The translations under genes and the position numbers were made by a program. The notes under the pieces were generated by a model that worked only from the letters and a program-made list of their open reading frames with translations, was not told the DNA's origin and did not search any database. Below are positions 30,628 to 40,046 of a stretch of 64,000 nucleotides of DNA, one piece after another (position 1 is the first letter of the stretch; each line of letters starts with the position of its first letter). The stretch comes from Nannochloris sp. 'desiccata' (taxonomy: Eukaryota; Chlorophyta; Trebouxiophyceae; Chlorellales; Chlorellaceae): the NCBI GenBank assembly GCA_019044685.2, contig JAGTXX020000015.1, positions 868,001 through 932,000 on the forward strand, written 5' to 3'.

Positions 30628-33520
30628 ATGGACCAGTTCCCTGCATCTGCACGATTGGTAGTGCTCTTCATTAAAGCCGTGCTCATCTTGGCAGCCAGCA
30701 GCAGCGTTGGAGGGCTTGTCACTAATGGAGACCCTAGCTGGAAGGAAAGCGGACGTCGCCGCAAAATAGCATCGACATTACAGACCTCACCGTCATTCCT
30801 CTTTACCACATCACCAACAGGCAAGAATAAATCCAAGTAAAAGCTATCTTCACCTGCTCAGAAAAATGCACGAGGCAAAAAAACGCTGCTCGCTTGCATT
30901 TCTTCTTCTTCTGCTCTGCTACAACTAACCACCAACATCTCCTCTGCTCTCTCTTATTCTAACTTTATCTGCAGATATAGAAGTCCGTCACACTGAAGAT
31001 GATATAATTCGCACCCGAAAATTACTTCAAACTACCGGACAGCTACCAACATGTGAAATGAACATGCTCTACTCTGTCGTCGCCACCACAAATTTAGATT
31101 ATAAAGCTTCCGTCACGCTGTTTAACAACAGAGAGCTAGGTTCTAACTGGCAGCTAGTCTATCGATACAAAGATTATACTAAAATGACACTAGCGAATGC
31201 AACAGGGGCTACGGTGCTGACCAATGGGTCGCTGAGCGGGGCACCAGTCAGACTGGTTGATTCTTACACCCTAGATTCTACTGGTATCCCAGCAGGAGGC
31301 AATTACACCTTCTCTTTGACTACAGAACTTGCGTCTCCTATCACCTCTGGTAATAAAAGCTTACTATTGACGAATGTCAGCTTAAATGGCTTGCTCTGTT
31401 CTCAGGTAGACCCAGCTGACGATGCTCAGCTGCTTCCCTATTCTGGCTGTAGCTCCGCTTTATCCTTCTTTTCTAGCTTTTCTGGAGGTGGCGTTGGATC
31501 TGGTGCAGCAAATGATGCGTGTAATGCTGCGTTTTGTTGCGGATATATTCTTAAAGAGTTGGATACCCCGCCAGTAATGCCTGCACCGGCGCCAGAGGCA
31601 GAGATAGTGCCTGCTCCTCTGCTGCCTTTACCACCTCCGGAGACTGAAGACAGCAGTAAAAGTGGTAGTACAGGTTCCACTTTGCCTCCTGTAGTTGAGG
31701 ATCCCTCTGCTGGAGTAGTACTGCCTCCTATTGATGGTGGAAGTGATGATGGTGGAAGCGGTGGTGATAATAACAACAACAGCCCCAACAACAACAGCCC
31801 CAACAACAACAGCCCCAACAAGAACACCAACAACAAGAACAACAACGACAACAACAATAACAGCCCCGATAATAGCATGAAAGAAGATCCTTCTAGTAGC
31901 GATGATTCATCTGATAATATAGGTGCCTTACTTGGTGGCGTTATCTCTGCCGCGATAATCCTTGCTGCGGCGGTGGTAGGCACAGCATGGTGGATTCAAA
32001 ATCGAAGACGCCGCATCCACGATCAACAGCATCTTGCTGAAGTCAACGGACAACAGAAACCTTCTAATGCAGCAGCAGCAACAGGCGCTCATAGATTAAA
32101 TAGTAGAATTATAAGAGCAGATATTAACGTCACTGCTGCAACTAATGGTGGTAATAATAATAATAATAATAGTAATACTAATAATAATTTTGGCCGTCGG
32201 GGCAGTTTGACGTCTTCAACTTTGAGCGGTGGAGGGACACGGAACACACTAACTATGCAGCGCGTTACCTCTGTTGCTGGATTGATAAGTAGCAGCAACA
32301 CTGTTGGTAATGGAAGTGGAGGTGGTACCTCTAGCAATGGTACTTCAGCTTTAGACAGTTCTGGTGGAAGCGTAGCTTCTTCCGTAGCTTCCATTGAAGA
32401 AAATGAGCTTCCCCAAGAAGTCTCCCTTTTCGAACAACTCGGTGCTGGAGCCTTTGGTACCGTCTACCGTGGTCAATGGGGTGGAAAAGAAGTTGCAGTG
32501 AAAGTCTTACAAACCGCCTGTGCGAGTAGTAGTAAAGAATTAGCTTCCTTCCGGCAAGAAGTCTCGGTTTTATCCCGTCTTCGACACCCTAATATCATCG
32601 CCTTTCTAGCAGCGTGTACTGTCGCTCCAGATATTTGTATTATTGAAGAGCTTGCTGAAGGTGGATCTTTGCACGCAAAGATTCATGGTGCGAAAGGACG
32701 GCGGCGATGCTGCCCTCTGCCTTTGCGAAACTTGCTTGCTATAGCCCGCGACATCGCAGAGGCCATGGTGTACCTGCATCCTAAGATAGTCCACCGTGAT
32801 TTGAAAAGCCAAAATGTACTTTTAGATTCCTTTGGACGCGCAAAAGTGTGTGATTTTGGTATTGCAAAGTTTAAAGATCGTACTTTTGTTAGTACAGTCA
32901 ACGGCCAGGCTGGTACGCCCTGTTACATGGCGCCGGAACTATTTGACGGAGCCCAAGTCACTGAAAAAGTAGACGTATATAGCTTTTCTATTCTTCTATG
33001 GGAGATGTTGACGGGCCAGGTACCTTGGAGCAACGTTCCTAGCCCTATGCAGATCATTTATTACGTTGGAGTGCTCGGTCAACGCATGGAGATTCCAGAA
33101 AACTGTTTGCCATCGTTGAAAGAATTAATTGAAATGTGCTGGGCTGAATCTCCAACAGCGAGACCTAGTTTCAAAAGAATTTTGGAAAAAATAAAAGAGA
33201 TACAAGAAGAAGTTGAAGTGAATGGGTATGCTGAGCTTGTTATGGCTGCCCCACAGTCAGACCCTGCTGCTGGGCATGGCGGTGACGGGAGCGGAAGTGA
33301 AGAAGGCAGCCAGCTTTCTTCCACCACTAGTAGAGGTGAGAATATAAGTATCTCTTCGTTTGGAAGCTTTGCTCTACATAGTTATGCATCTTCTGAGACG
33401 ACTGTGACGACAATAGGAGGGGGTAGTACAGAAGTTGCAGCAGTTGCTCCTACTGCGGCGGGCGGCGGAATTTTGTCGGCAGAGCAAGACAACCTTGTGA
33501 CCGGTGGCAGCCTTGCTTGA
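30628..33520 (+). CDS. Transmembrane Raf-like protein kinase with carbohydrate-binding-like ectodomain
   Basis: Two exons, 30628-30820 and 30975-33520, give 912 residues. The only intron choice that keeps frame uses a GC donor (ACAG|GCAAGA) and CAG acceptor. Exon 1 has a signal peptide (LVVLFIKAVLILAASSSVGG). Residues about 80-200 form an all-beta, Asn-glycosylation-rich domain ending SLNGLLCSQ, like a CBM2 or COBRA N-terminal fold by inspection. A Cys-rich patch (FCCGYIL), a Pro/Gly/Asn linker with a 15-bp tandem repeat and one membrane span (about 379-402) follow. The kinase (about 545-806) has GAGAFGTVYRG, VAVKV, HRDLKSQN, DFG and APE, of the Raf/CTR1-like tyrosine-kinase-like class, and should be active. 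Perception of wall polysaccharide is inferred. Confidence 0.85.
31774..31830 (+). repeat. 15-bp in-frame tandem repeat (Asn-Asn-Asn-Ser-Pro)
   Basis: AACAACAACAGCCCC-type units occur about three and a half times, encoding NNNSP repeats in the extracellular linker of the kinase. Such units can vary in copy number between strains. Confidence 0.75.
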
Positions 33521-33928
33521 ACACAATTTATACACATTTTTTCATATTAGCTCCATACATTTTTGCTCTTATCTCTTTGCTTCTTCTCTCTGCCCTGTAA
33601 ATTAGAATGTAGTCCTTTTCTCAAAAGTGACCCTTTCGGATCCAACCTTGCAACCTTGGATGGGTCGAAGACACCTTCAGGCCAGCGCCAAAATAGACTG
33701 ACGAGATGACACTTCGATTAGGGGAGACAGGCACGTCGCATATAATTGCTTCTGATGTATCAAACTCCTTTTTATAATATAATATACAGTTAGTAGAGTA
33801 TTATAAACGTGGGTCTAGGTTAAAAACAAGCAAGCAAGCAAGCTAATACTACTATTCTTTGAAAAGGTACTCTGACACCTCTATTTAAGGTTACTTCGTT
33901 CTACTGTTTTAGCTTATCCATTGTCCTT
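33521..33928. other. Spacer between kinase stop and transporter start (same strand)
   Basis: 408 bp. TGTAA at 33596-33600 probably ends the kinase transcript. A short GCAA repeat is at about 33826-33843. No gene was seen. Confidence 0.45.
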
Positions 33929-35446
33929 ATGGAGTGCAAATCATCTATAGAATGTGGAATAGCTATTTCTGCCGTTGCGCCGGGCAAGCAACTCCCGCCT
34001 TTCAAACTTACCTCTTCAGCAGCCCTCGAAAAATCTGCAAGAGGCACCACCCCTACTAGCATTGCATCTACACCCACCTCTACCCTCACTCGAGCCTCAA
34101 GTATGCTTTCGAGAAGTCTTCAGCGTCGATCTTCGTGGCTTAGCAGCAGTCTCAGTAGTGATTCTCTACCTTTTGCTGTCATCGACATTGAGAACGGAGA
34201 ACGCCAAAGGTCTCTTCGCTCTATGGCCTTGTCTATTGGCGCTGCTATTTTCTACTCGATATGTGCAATTTCAATGAATTTCACTAATAAAGCTGCGCTA
34301 ATGGTATTCCCTTTTGCTAATACTCTTCTCTTGTTACAAATGTTGGCTGCCTTGGCCGTCATCATACCGCTCAGAATGTTTGGAGTGATTTATTTTCCAC
34401 CTTTGAACGCTATAAAAGCTCGCTCATTGATGCCCTTGACTGTACTTTATGCTGGCAACGTCAGTTGTGCGTTACTAGGCTTGCGTGTTCTCAACGTGCC
34501 CATGTATTCTACTTTAAAGAGGCTGACTCCGCTGATTGTCTTGCTCACAAAATGGAGAATGACCAAGGACCTTCCTAGCAGAGGTATCTGTTTCAGCGTT
34601 TTCATCGTCGTTCTAGGCTGTTTTATTGCTGGATATGGTGATCTTGCATTTGATTTGCGTGGATATACCTATGCCTTTGCTTCCTGTATGCTTCAAGCAG
34701 CTTATTTGCTACTTGTCGAAAGAACGGGAGCAAAACAAGGCGTTTCTATAAGTGAATTACTTGCTTATAATGCACTTCTTTCCCTTCCTTTTATTTTAAT
34801 TGTTATGATCCTCTCCGGAGAGGCTTTTAGTGTTCTTCCTGTGCTCCATGCTGCTATCTCTCAGCACGGTAACATGCAGATTATTGGTCTTTTATTAATT
34901 TGTAGTCTCTCTGGCGTGGCGTTAAACTTTTCGATGTTTCTATGCACGTTATTAAACTCTGCGTTAACTACCACCATTGTGGGCGCTTTGAAGGGTGTTA
35001 TTGTTACCGCATTAGGCTTTTTCTTGCTGGGAGGTGTCAAATACAAGTCTGCTTTGAATATTTTTGGAATTGCGGTGAATGCTTTCGGTGGCACTTTATA
35101 TAGTGTGGTCAAATATAGAGCCCGTCTTTCTTCCTCTTCTAGATCTTCTTCTTATAGTAGATCAACAGTATCTCCACCTGATTCACCTGATTCTTTGGCA
35201 ACTCAAGCTCTTTTTAGAAGCTGTAGCAATGGCAATTTGCGTAATAGTCCTATGAGCACTACTGTGCGTTCTCCTTCCCTTCTTTTAGCAGCTTACAGCT
35301 CTCCTATGAACTCTGGTTTTGTGGGCAATACTAGCAAGGTAAATAGCATTGATGATAATGTATATGTTCCTTCCTGTGGAAAGCCTCTTTTGCCCCCTAA
35401 AACTGGTGTCCTGTCCGCTTGGAAAACGGCAGAGGCAGCTCGGTAA
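33929..35446 (+). CDS. Nucleotide-sugar / triose-phosphate-type transporter (SLC35-like)
   Basis: A single exon encodes 505 residues. The first 90 residues are Ser/Thr-rich and cytosolic. About ten hydrophobic spans follow, from AIFYSICAISMNFTNKAALM to FGGTLYSVVKY. The motif STLKRLTPLIVLL and the end TTTIVGALKGVIVTALGFFLLGG place it in the drug/metabolite transporter superfamily, TPT/nucleotide-sugar branch. Golgi GDP-mannose carriers have GALNK; here it is GALKG, so a UDP-sugar (SLC35D-like) carrier is more likely than a GDP-mannose carrier. It would exchange cytosolic nucleotide sugar for luminal nucleoside monophosphate in the Golgi or ER. A Ser-rich cytosolic tail of about 100 residues ends the protein. 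TGTAA is at 35608-35612. Confidence 0.85.
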   Translation: MECKSSIECGIAISAVAPGKQLPPFKLTSSAALEKSARGTTPTSIASTPTSTLTRASSMLSRSLQRRSSWLSSSLSSDSLPFAVIDIENGERQRSLRSMALSIGAAIFYSICAISMNFTNKAALMVFPFANTLLLLQMLAALAVIIPLRMFGVIYFPPLNAIKARSLMPLTVLYAGNVSCALLGLRVLNVPMYSTLKRLTPLIVLLTKWRMTKDLPSRGICFSVFIVVLGCFIAGYGDLAFDLRGYTYAFASCMLQAAYLLLVERTGAKQGVSISELLAYNALLSLPFILIVMILSGEAFSVLPVLHAAISQHGNMQIIGLLLICSLSGVALNFSMFLCTLLNSALTTTIVGALKGVIVTALGFFLLGGVKYKSALNIFGIAVNAFGGTLYSVVKYRARLSSSSRSSSYSRSTVSPPDSPDSLATQALFRSCSNGNLRNSPMSTTVRSPSLLLAAYSSPMNSGFVGNTSKVNSIDDNVYVPSCGKPLLPPKTGVLSAWKTAEAAR

Positions 35447-35673
35447 ACCGTTTTAAAACCCTAAGAACAGTACCTTTCCTGCAAGTTATTAAATACTTTA
35501 TCTTCTTCTTCTGTCCATGTTCCCTGAATAATTTACTTTCTCTTATTAAGTAACTTTCTACTTCTTCTTTTTCATGTTGAGTACTCTTTCTTTTGTCGGC
35601 TTGCCTCTGTAATAAATTAATTACTTCTTGAAAGAGCAGAAACCAACAATAACATAAAGCAATATTTGAAAAC

Positions 35674-36489
35674 TCATTTTATGTATGAAGATATCAACTC
35701 CTTGCATATACTTGCAACCACAATAGCGCTCTCTACTTCATCATTCACATCTCCTATATAACCTAAATATCCTTTGCCGCACTTTCCCAGCACCGCCGAC
35801 GCCTCTTCAGTGTTGACAGGATGGGCAGCAAAGACGTGAGATTGAACTCGAGACTCGGCAGTTGGGGCATAGATCCTGTCAGCAGGATCGACATTTGCCA
35901 GTCTGGTGGCTTTATTGCTGTAGCTATCTGGCAAATTTGAAAACCGGGCAGCTGCTGTCGGTGTAACTTGATCATCGGTTCTGCAGTAGCCACCAAATTT
36001 CCACGGGAAGCCCATCTTCTGGAAAAAAGCGTTGGCTTCAGGAGGAGTGATGTGGCTGGAAAATTGAGCGCAGCAGAACAGGATGCCTCCTCTTTCGATA
36101 AATTTCTTCAGTGGCAATTTTGCTTTGGTGGTTGCTGCCCAAGGAGTCACTGCGAGCACAATCTTTGTGGATGGGTCAGGGTCATTGAGTACATTGAAAG
36201 CTGTGGCAACATCGTCTACGTGTTCAAGGCGGAATTTGGACCGTAGTTTTTTGAATAATTGTTGGCAGCAATCGGGAATCAAGGAAAACTCATCATCGTC
36301 TTCAGTCCCAAAGTAGTAAATGATTGGCGCTGTTGCTCTAGATACAGCTTTACAGGGACCTTTATGGCTTGGGAAGTGTTCAATCTGGCACTCTTTCGAG
36401 CAATATCTTGCTTCTTTGCATCTAGAGCACCTGCGGAGATTACCGTCTGTTGTACCACAATTAGCACAATCTTGCTGTTTTTCTGCCAT
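35674..36489 (-). CDS. MYND zinc-finger protein with unknown C-terminal domain
   Basis: A single exon encodes 271 residues starting MAEKQQD. Residues about 8-47 form a MYND finger: CANCGT, CSRCKEARYCSKECQ, HFPSHKGPC, with all seven Cys and the His present. MYND fingers bind proline-rich peptides. The remaining 220 residues include a Rossmann-like alternation (KIVLAVTPWAAT, GGILFCCAQFSSHITPPEANAFFQKMGF) that faintly recalls amidotransferase-like folds; this is appearance only. No SET, TPR or other usual MYND partner domain is present. It is head to head with the Hsp70-like gene. Confidence 0.82.
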   Translation of the reverse strand: MAEKQQDCANCGTTDGNLRRCSRCKEARYCSKECQIEHFPSHKGPCKAVSRATAPIIYYFGTEDDDEFSLIPDCCQQLFKKLRSKFRLEHVDDVATAFNVLNDPDPSTKIVLAVTPWAATTKAKLPLKKFIERGGILFCCAQFSSHITPPEANAFFQKMGFPWKFGGYCRTDDQVTPTAAARFSNLPDSYSNKATRLANVDPADRIYAPTAESRVQSHVFAAHPVNTEEASAVLGKCGKGYLGYIGDVNDEVESAIVVASICKELISSYIK

Positions 36490-36895
36490 CTGTAAAGAAC
36501 GGGTAAATGCTTTATTGCTATCACCAAATTATAGATAAATCCCTCTTCTGAAAGGGGTGGAGCTTTAGAGTTTAATGGTTCCGAAACGAGTCTGTTCTAG
36601 ATGTGATCAACAGAACTAATAAAGTTTCAAAATTCTGACCTTTTAGATGCCCTCGCTCGTTATCTAACCACTAATCTGTACTGATAATTAACTAAAAGTA
36701 TATAATTAAACAGCTGCAGCAGATAAGCCACTGCACCTAGAACGTTGGAAGTGCGAGAGCGCCCGACTGACCTTGATCGCTCAACGAAGCGGCTTACGTG
36801 TTCCTGGTGCATTTTTATAGCTGCACTTGAGCTTTAATCTATACGTCATACATCATAAATACCAATATCTTCTCCTCGCTACCCCAAACGGTAGA
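36490..36895. other. Head-to-head spacer, MYND / Hsp70-like
   Basis: 406 bp. A TTG-initiated upstream extension of the Hsp70 frame exists but has no ATG and no extra homology. No element recognised. Confidence 0.4.
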
Positions 36896-38583
36896 ATGTA
36901 TAGCACCATGCCGTGCGCAGTATCGCATCTCTCTTTTGGATTACCACGCGTCAATAACGCCTCTCCTCGACGTGCATTTACTAGCACTCGATTACAGGCC
37001 ATTGTAGGAATAGATTTAGGCACAACAAATTCTGCGATAGCATACGTAGGCTCTGCAGGACCTGAAGTGATCAAGGACGTCGACGGCAACACCACAATCC
37101 CTTCAGTGATAACTATAACATGGGTGAGAAACTAGTTTAATTTCCAATAACTAAATACTGGTTGCAATTACTACTAGTTATATTTAAGCTGGACGTGGGA
37201 GTATCCTCTGCTTCTTCTCTTTCTCTCCAGGATGATGAATTGCTGATTGGTTGGCCCGCCGTTGAAGCCTCCACCACCGCCTCTTCTTCTTCTTCTTCTT
37301 CTTCTTCTTCACCCCCAGATCGCGACACATTTACCTCATTTAAACGCCTCCTTGGTCGTAAGTACAAGGAAATAGTTTCCTCAGACCTTCTAGGCCAGCT
37401 TCCTTTCCAACTCCATGAAGGAGATCGAGGAGAGGCACTTGTCTACTCTGCAGGCGCCGACGGAATGATCACTCCTTTGGAACTTTCCACCTGGCTCGTC
37501 AAACATCTCATCCACACAGCTCAAATGCAGCTTAGAGAATCCATTACCGGTGCAGTTGTCACTGTGCCCGCTCATTTTGATCAGCGTCAACGAGGGGCCA
37601 CACTAGAGGTGGTTCAGCTAGCGGGAGTGTCGACGGTGCATTTATTGCAAGAGCCAGTAGCAGCTGCCTTAGCGTATGGTATCGACGGTGGAACAGATGG
37701 AGAGACTGTCTTAGTATTTGACATTGGTGGCGGGACGTTCGATGTTTCTGTGTTACAAGCGTTTGAAGGGATTATGCAAATTTTATCTACAGATGGGGAT
37801 TCTCGTCTAGGAGGTGACGATTTCGATTCTTTATTAGCTCAGTGGATATTAGAAGAAATTGAGGGTAGGGGTACTAGCACTAGTAGTACGAGTAGTAGCA
37901 ATGGTGCAGAAAGCTCTTTAATTAGTGAAGAAGAGAGCGAGATGAGGAAATTGTGGGCGTTGAATGCAGCACGAAAAGCAAAAGAAGCTCTCTCAGAGAG
38001 CTCTTGCGCTCGTATTCCTATTCCCTCTTTCTTTGCTTCCAATAGTGGAGATGGTGATGGTCGTGATAACAACAACATCAGTTCTTTTGGTGTCATTGAA
38101 CTGACGCAAGAGAAATTTGAAAATATAAGTGAACCGCTGTTCCAAAGAATGGCCGAGGTACTCGGCAGAATTGGAAATGAAGTCTTTGTAGAATGGGCTG
38201 TCCCACCACAAGAAGCTGTCCCTTCACATATACACAATCAACGAGAGCATGAAAACACAAAGTCAACACTCCAAAATGCAGAAATTGCAAATACTAAAGC
38301 AGTGGGTAGAGTATTTGATAAATGGGCTCCGCCTCCTCGTAAAATTTCCAAAGTAGCTCTTGTAGGCCAGATCACGCGTCTCCCCTCTGTCCGCAACTTT
38401 ATTCAGAGGATAACTGGAGTAGAACCCTGCACTTCGATCGATCCAGGAGCTGCTGTAGCCCTAGGTGCAGCAACGCATGCCGGGGTATTGCTGGGCAGCG
38501 TAGGTAGCGTTGAATTGATGGATGGATCCTTTGTTAGTGATTTGCATTCGAGAGTGACAGGGTTTTCAGAATGGCAGCCTTAA
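36896..38583 (+). CDS. Hsp70-type ATPase-domain-only protein (no substrate-binding domain), probably plastid
   Basis: Two exons, 36896-37123 and 37231-38583, give 526 residues. The ATG at 36896 starts a transit-like leader (SPRRAFTSTRLQAIVGIDLG). The two phosphate loops, GIDLGTTNS (about residues 38-46) and DIGGGTFDVSV (about 239-249), and the LGGDDFD hinge are intact, as is the late ARKAKEALS helix. Two spacers interrupt the fold: poly-Ser at about 88-98 and Ser/Thr-rich insertions in lobe II. The protein stops after PGAAVALGAATHAG, where Hsp70s continue into the substrate-binding domain; the domain is wholly missing, with no homology in the following 300 bp. It may act as a regulator, or with a partner chaperone. 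TGTAA follows at 38756. Confidence 0.85.
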
Positions 38584-38645
38584 AATGAATTTGTATTTGG
38601 TTTTTGATTTATTCTTCTACCCTTTATCACATAAAAATCTACCCA

Positions 38646-38675
38646 TTTTTTTTTTTGTGTGTGTGTGTGTGTCTG

Positions 38676-38712
<37 letters not shown>
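38646..38712 (+). repeat. Compound simple repeat T11-(GT)8-...-G35
   Basis: T11 (38646-38656), (GT)8 (38657-38672), then 35 consecutive G from 38678 to 38712. It lies in the tail-to-tail spacer. The exact length is probably uncertain in any assembly. Confidence 0.92.
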
Positions 38713-38872
38713 CTATAGAAAACTTTGGCGCCGACAAGGTGTGATATTGCTAGTTTGTAAATAATGAAATGTTTCTACAGAAGTATAGTTAGACAACAGT
38801 CACTGGTGGCTTACATTTCGATAAAATGAAGCTTTAGAAAGGCAGTTACCCAAGTTTTAAGTGCTCTTTTGT

Positions 38873-39868
38873 TCAGTATCTTTCCCTGTCTCGACCATAC
38901 CCACCACCACCTCCACCAGCGCCACGATCGTAGTCTCTACCACCGCCCCTTCTATCATCTCTATCATACCTATCTCTATCACGGCCACCCCCACCACCAC
39001 CACCTCGGTACTCATCTCTACGTGGACTACGGCTGCGATCTCTCCGATTATACCCACCGCCGCCGCCGCCACCGCCGCCAGCCTTTGCAGTGCCACACCG
39101 GTTGCATGTATCACGACGAGCGAAACAGTTATTTTGGCAATTAGGGCAGGTCCAATCACCGGGGCGGGCTTGACCGCCTCCTCGGCCACCACCACCGTCA
39201 TAATCTCTACCACCACCTCCACGGTACCCTCCGCCGCCGCCACCGCCTCCACGGCGGTCTCCGTAACCACCACCACCACCTCCGCTTCTACCCGCATCAC
39301 CTCCAGTGGCAGCAGCGTACGCAGCAGCAGCTTTTTCCTTTCGGTCTGATAAAACGACCGTCAGCTTATTTCCTGATTATAGAAAATAATACAAAAATAA
39401 CCAAGAGAGAATACAACGATCAGCAACGCAGAGATGAAGGTAATATAAAGATAAAGAGAATATTAAATGCTGGTTTATTTGGTTACTAACCCTTGAATTC
39501 TTTATCATTAAACCACGCCGGTGCCGAAGCGGCGGCGTAAGCATCTTCATAAGTGACAGTGGCCTCGCCTTTAAGCTCTCCAGTGGCTTTATCACGATAC
39601 AGCCAGATCTTGGGTTCGCCACGGCGTTTCTTATCCTGCAACATGGTATTAATAGAGGCGTTTTAGAGTTGTGATCAAACAATCAATGAAAGAAACAATC
39701 CAGCCAGGCACCGCTTCCCCAAATCCAGATGCAACTATCGCGTTTCAAAATACCGACCTCTTTGATGATACCTATCTGTCCAAAATACTCTGCAATTTCT
39801 TTTTCAGTGATGTCTAGAGGAAGTCCACTGATGAAAACCTCGTCTTTATTTGGATCTGCCTCCTCCAT
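38873..39868 (-). CDS. FUS/TAF15-like RNA-binding protein: RRM, RGG and RanBP2 zinc finger
   Basis: Three exons, 39868-39758, 39635-39491 and 39372-38873, give 251 residues with frame kept. Residues about 10-95 form an RRM of FUS/EWS/TAF15 type (VFISGLPLDITEKEIAEYFG, GELKGEATVTYEDAYAA, GNKLTVVLS). Gly/Arg runs flank a RanBP2 finger at about 157-178 (GDWTCPNCQNN, RRDTCNRCG), and a Tyr/Arg/Asp-rich RGG tail closes the protein. This is the domain order of plant TAF15/TAF15b. The family binds GU-rich RNA and acts in transcription and RNA granules. The first donor (GAG|GTCGGT) is non-standard but gives the expected RRM linker. TTACA (TGTAA on the minus strand) is at 38811-38815. Confidence 0.87.
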
Positions 39869-40046
39869 AATGAGTTCTAATAGAGCGGACAAATAACTTA
39901 TGAAAATATTAAACTGGGAAACTCGCACGATTCATTAAATTTCAAGGTACATTTTCTGTTGCTTGCTTTCTTCACCGGCAGCAGAAACCTTCAAAAAGGC
40001 AATCACTTATTAACCAAATTTATGCGTATTTATTTACACTTTTAGG

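Noticed and set aside
33826..33843. Short GCAA tandem repeat between kinase and transporter
   Set aside because: Four units only, in a spacer; ordinary microsatellite.
37162..37230. Upstream in-frame extension of the Hsp70 second exon
   Set aside because: It is intron sequence: a GTGAGA donor at 37124 and CTCCAG acceptor at 37230 restore the ATPase fold.
38857..39349. Long Val/Ala/Glu and Thr/Ser frames over the FUS-like gene
   Set aside because: They are off-frame readings of Gly-rich codons; the RRM and RanBP2 finger lie in the other frame.
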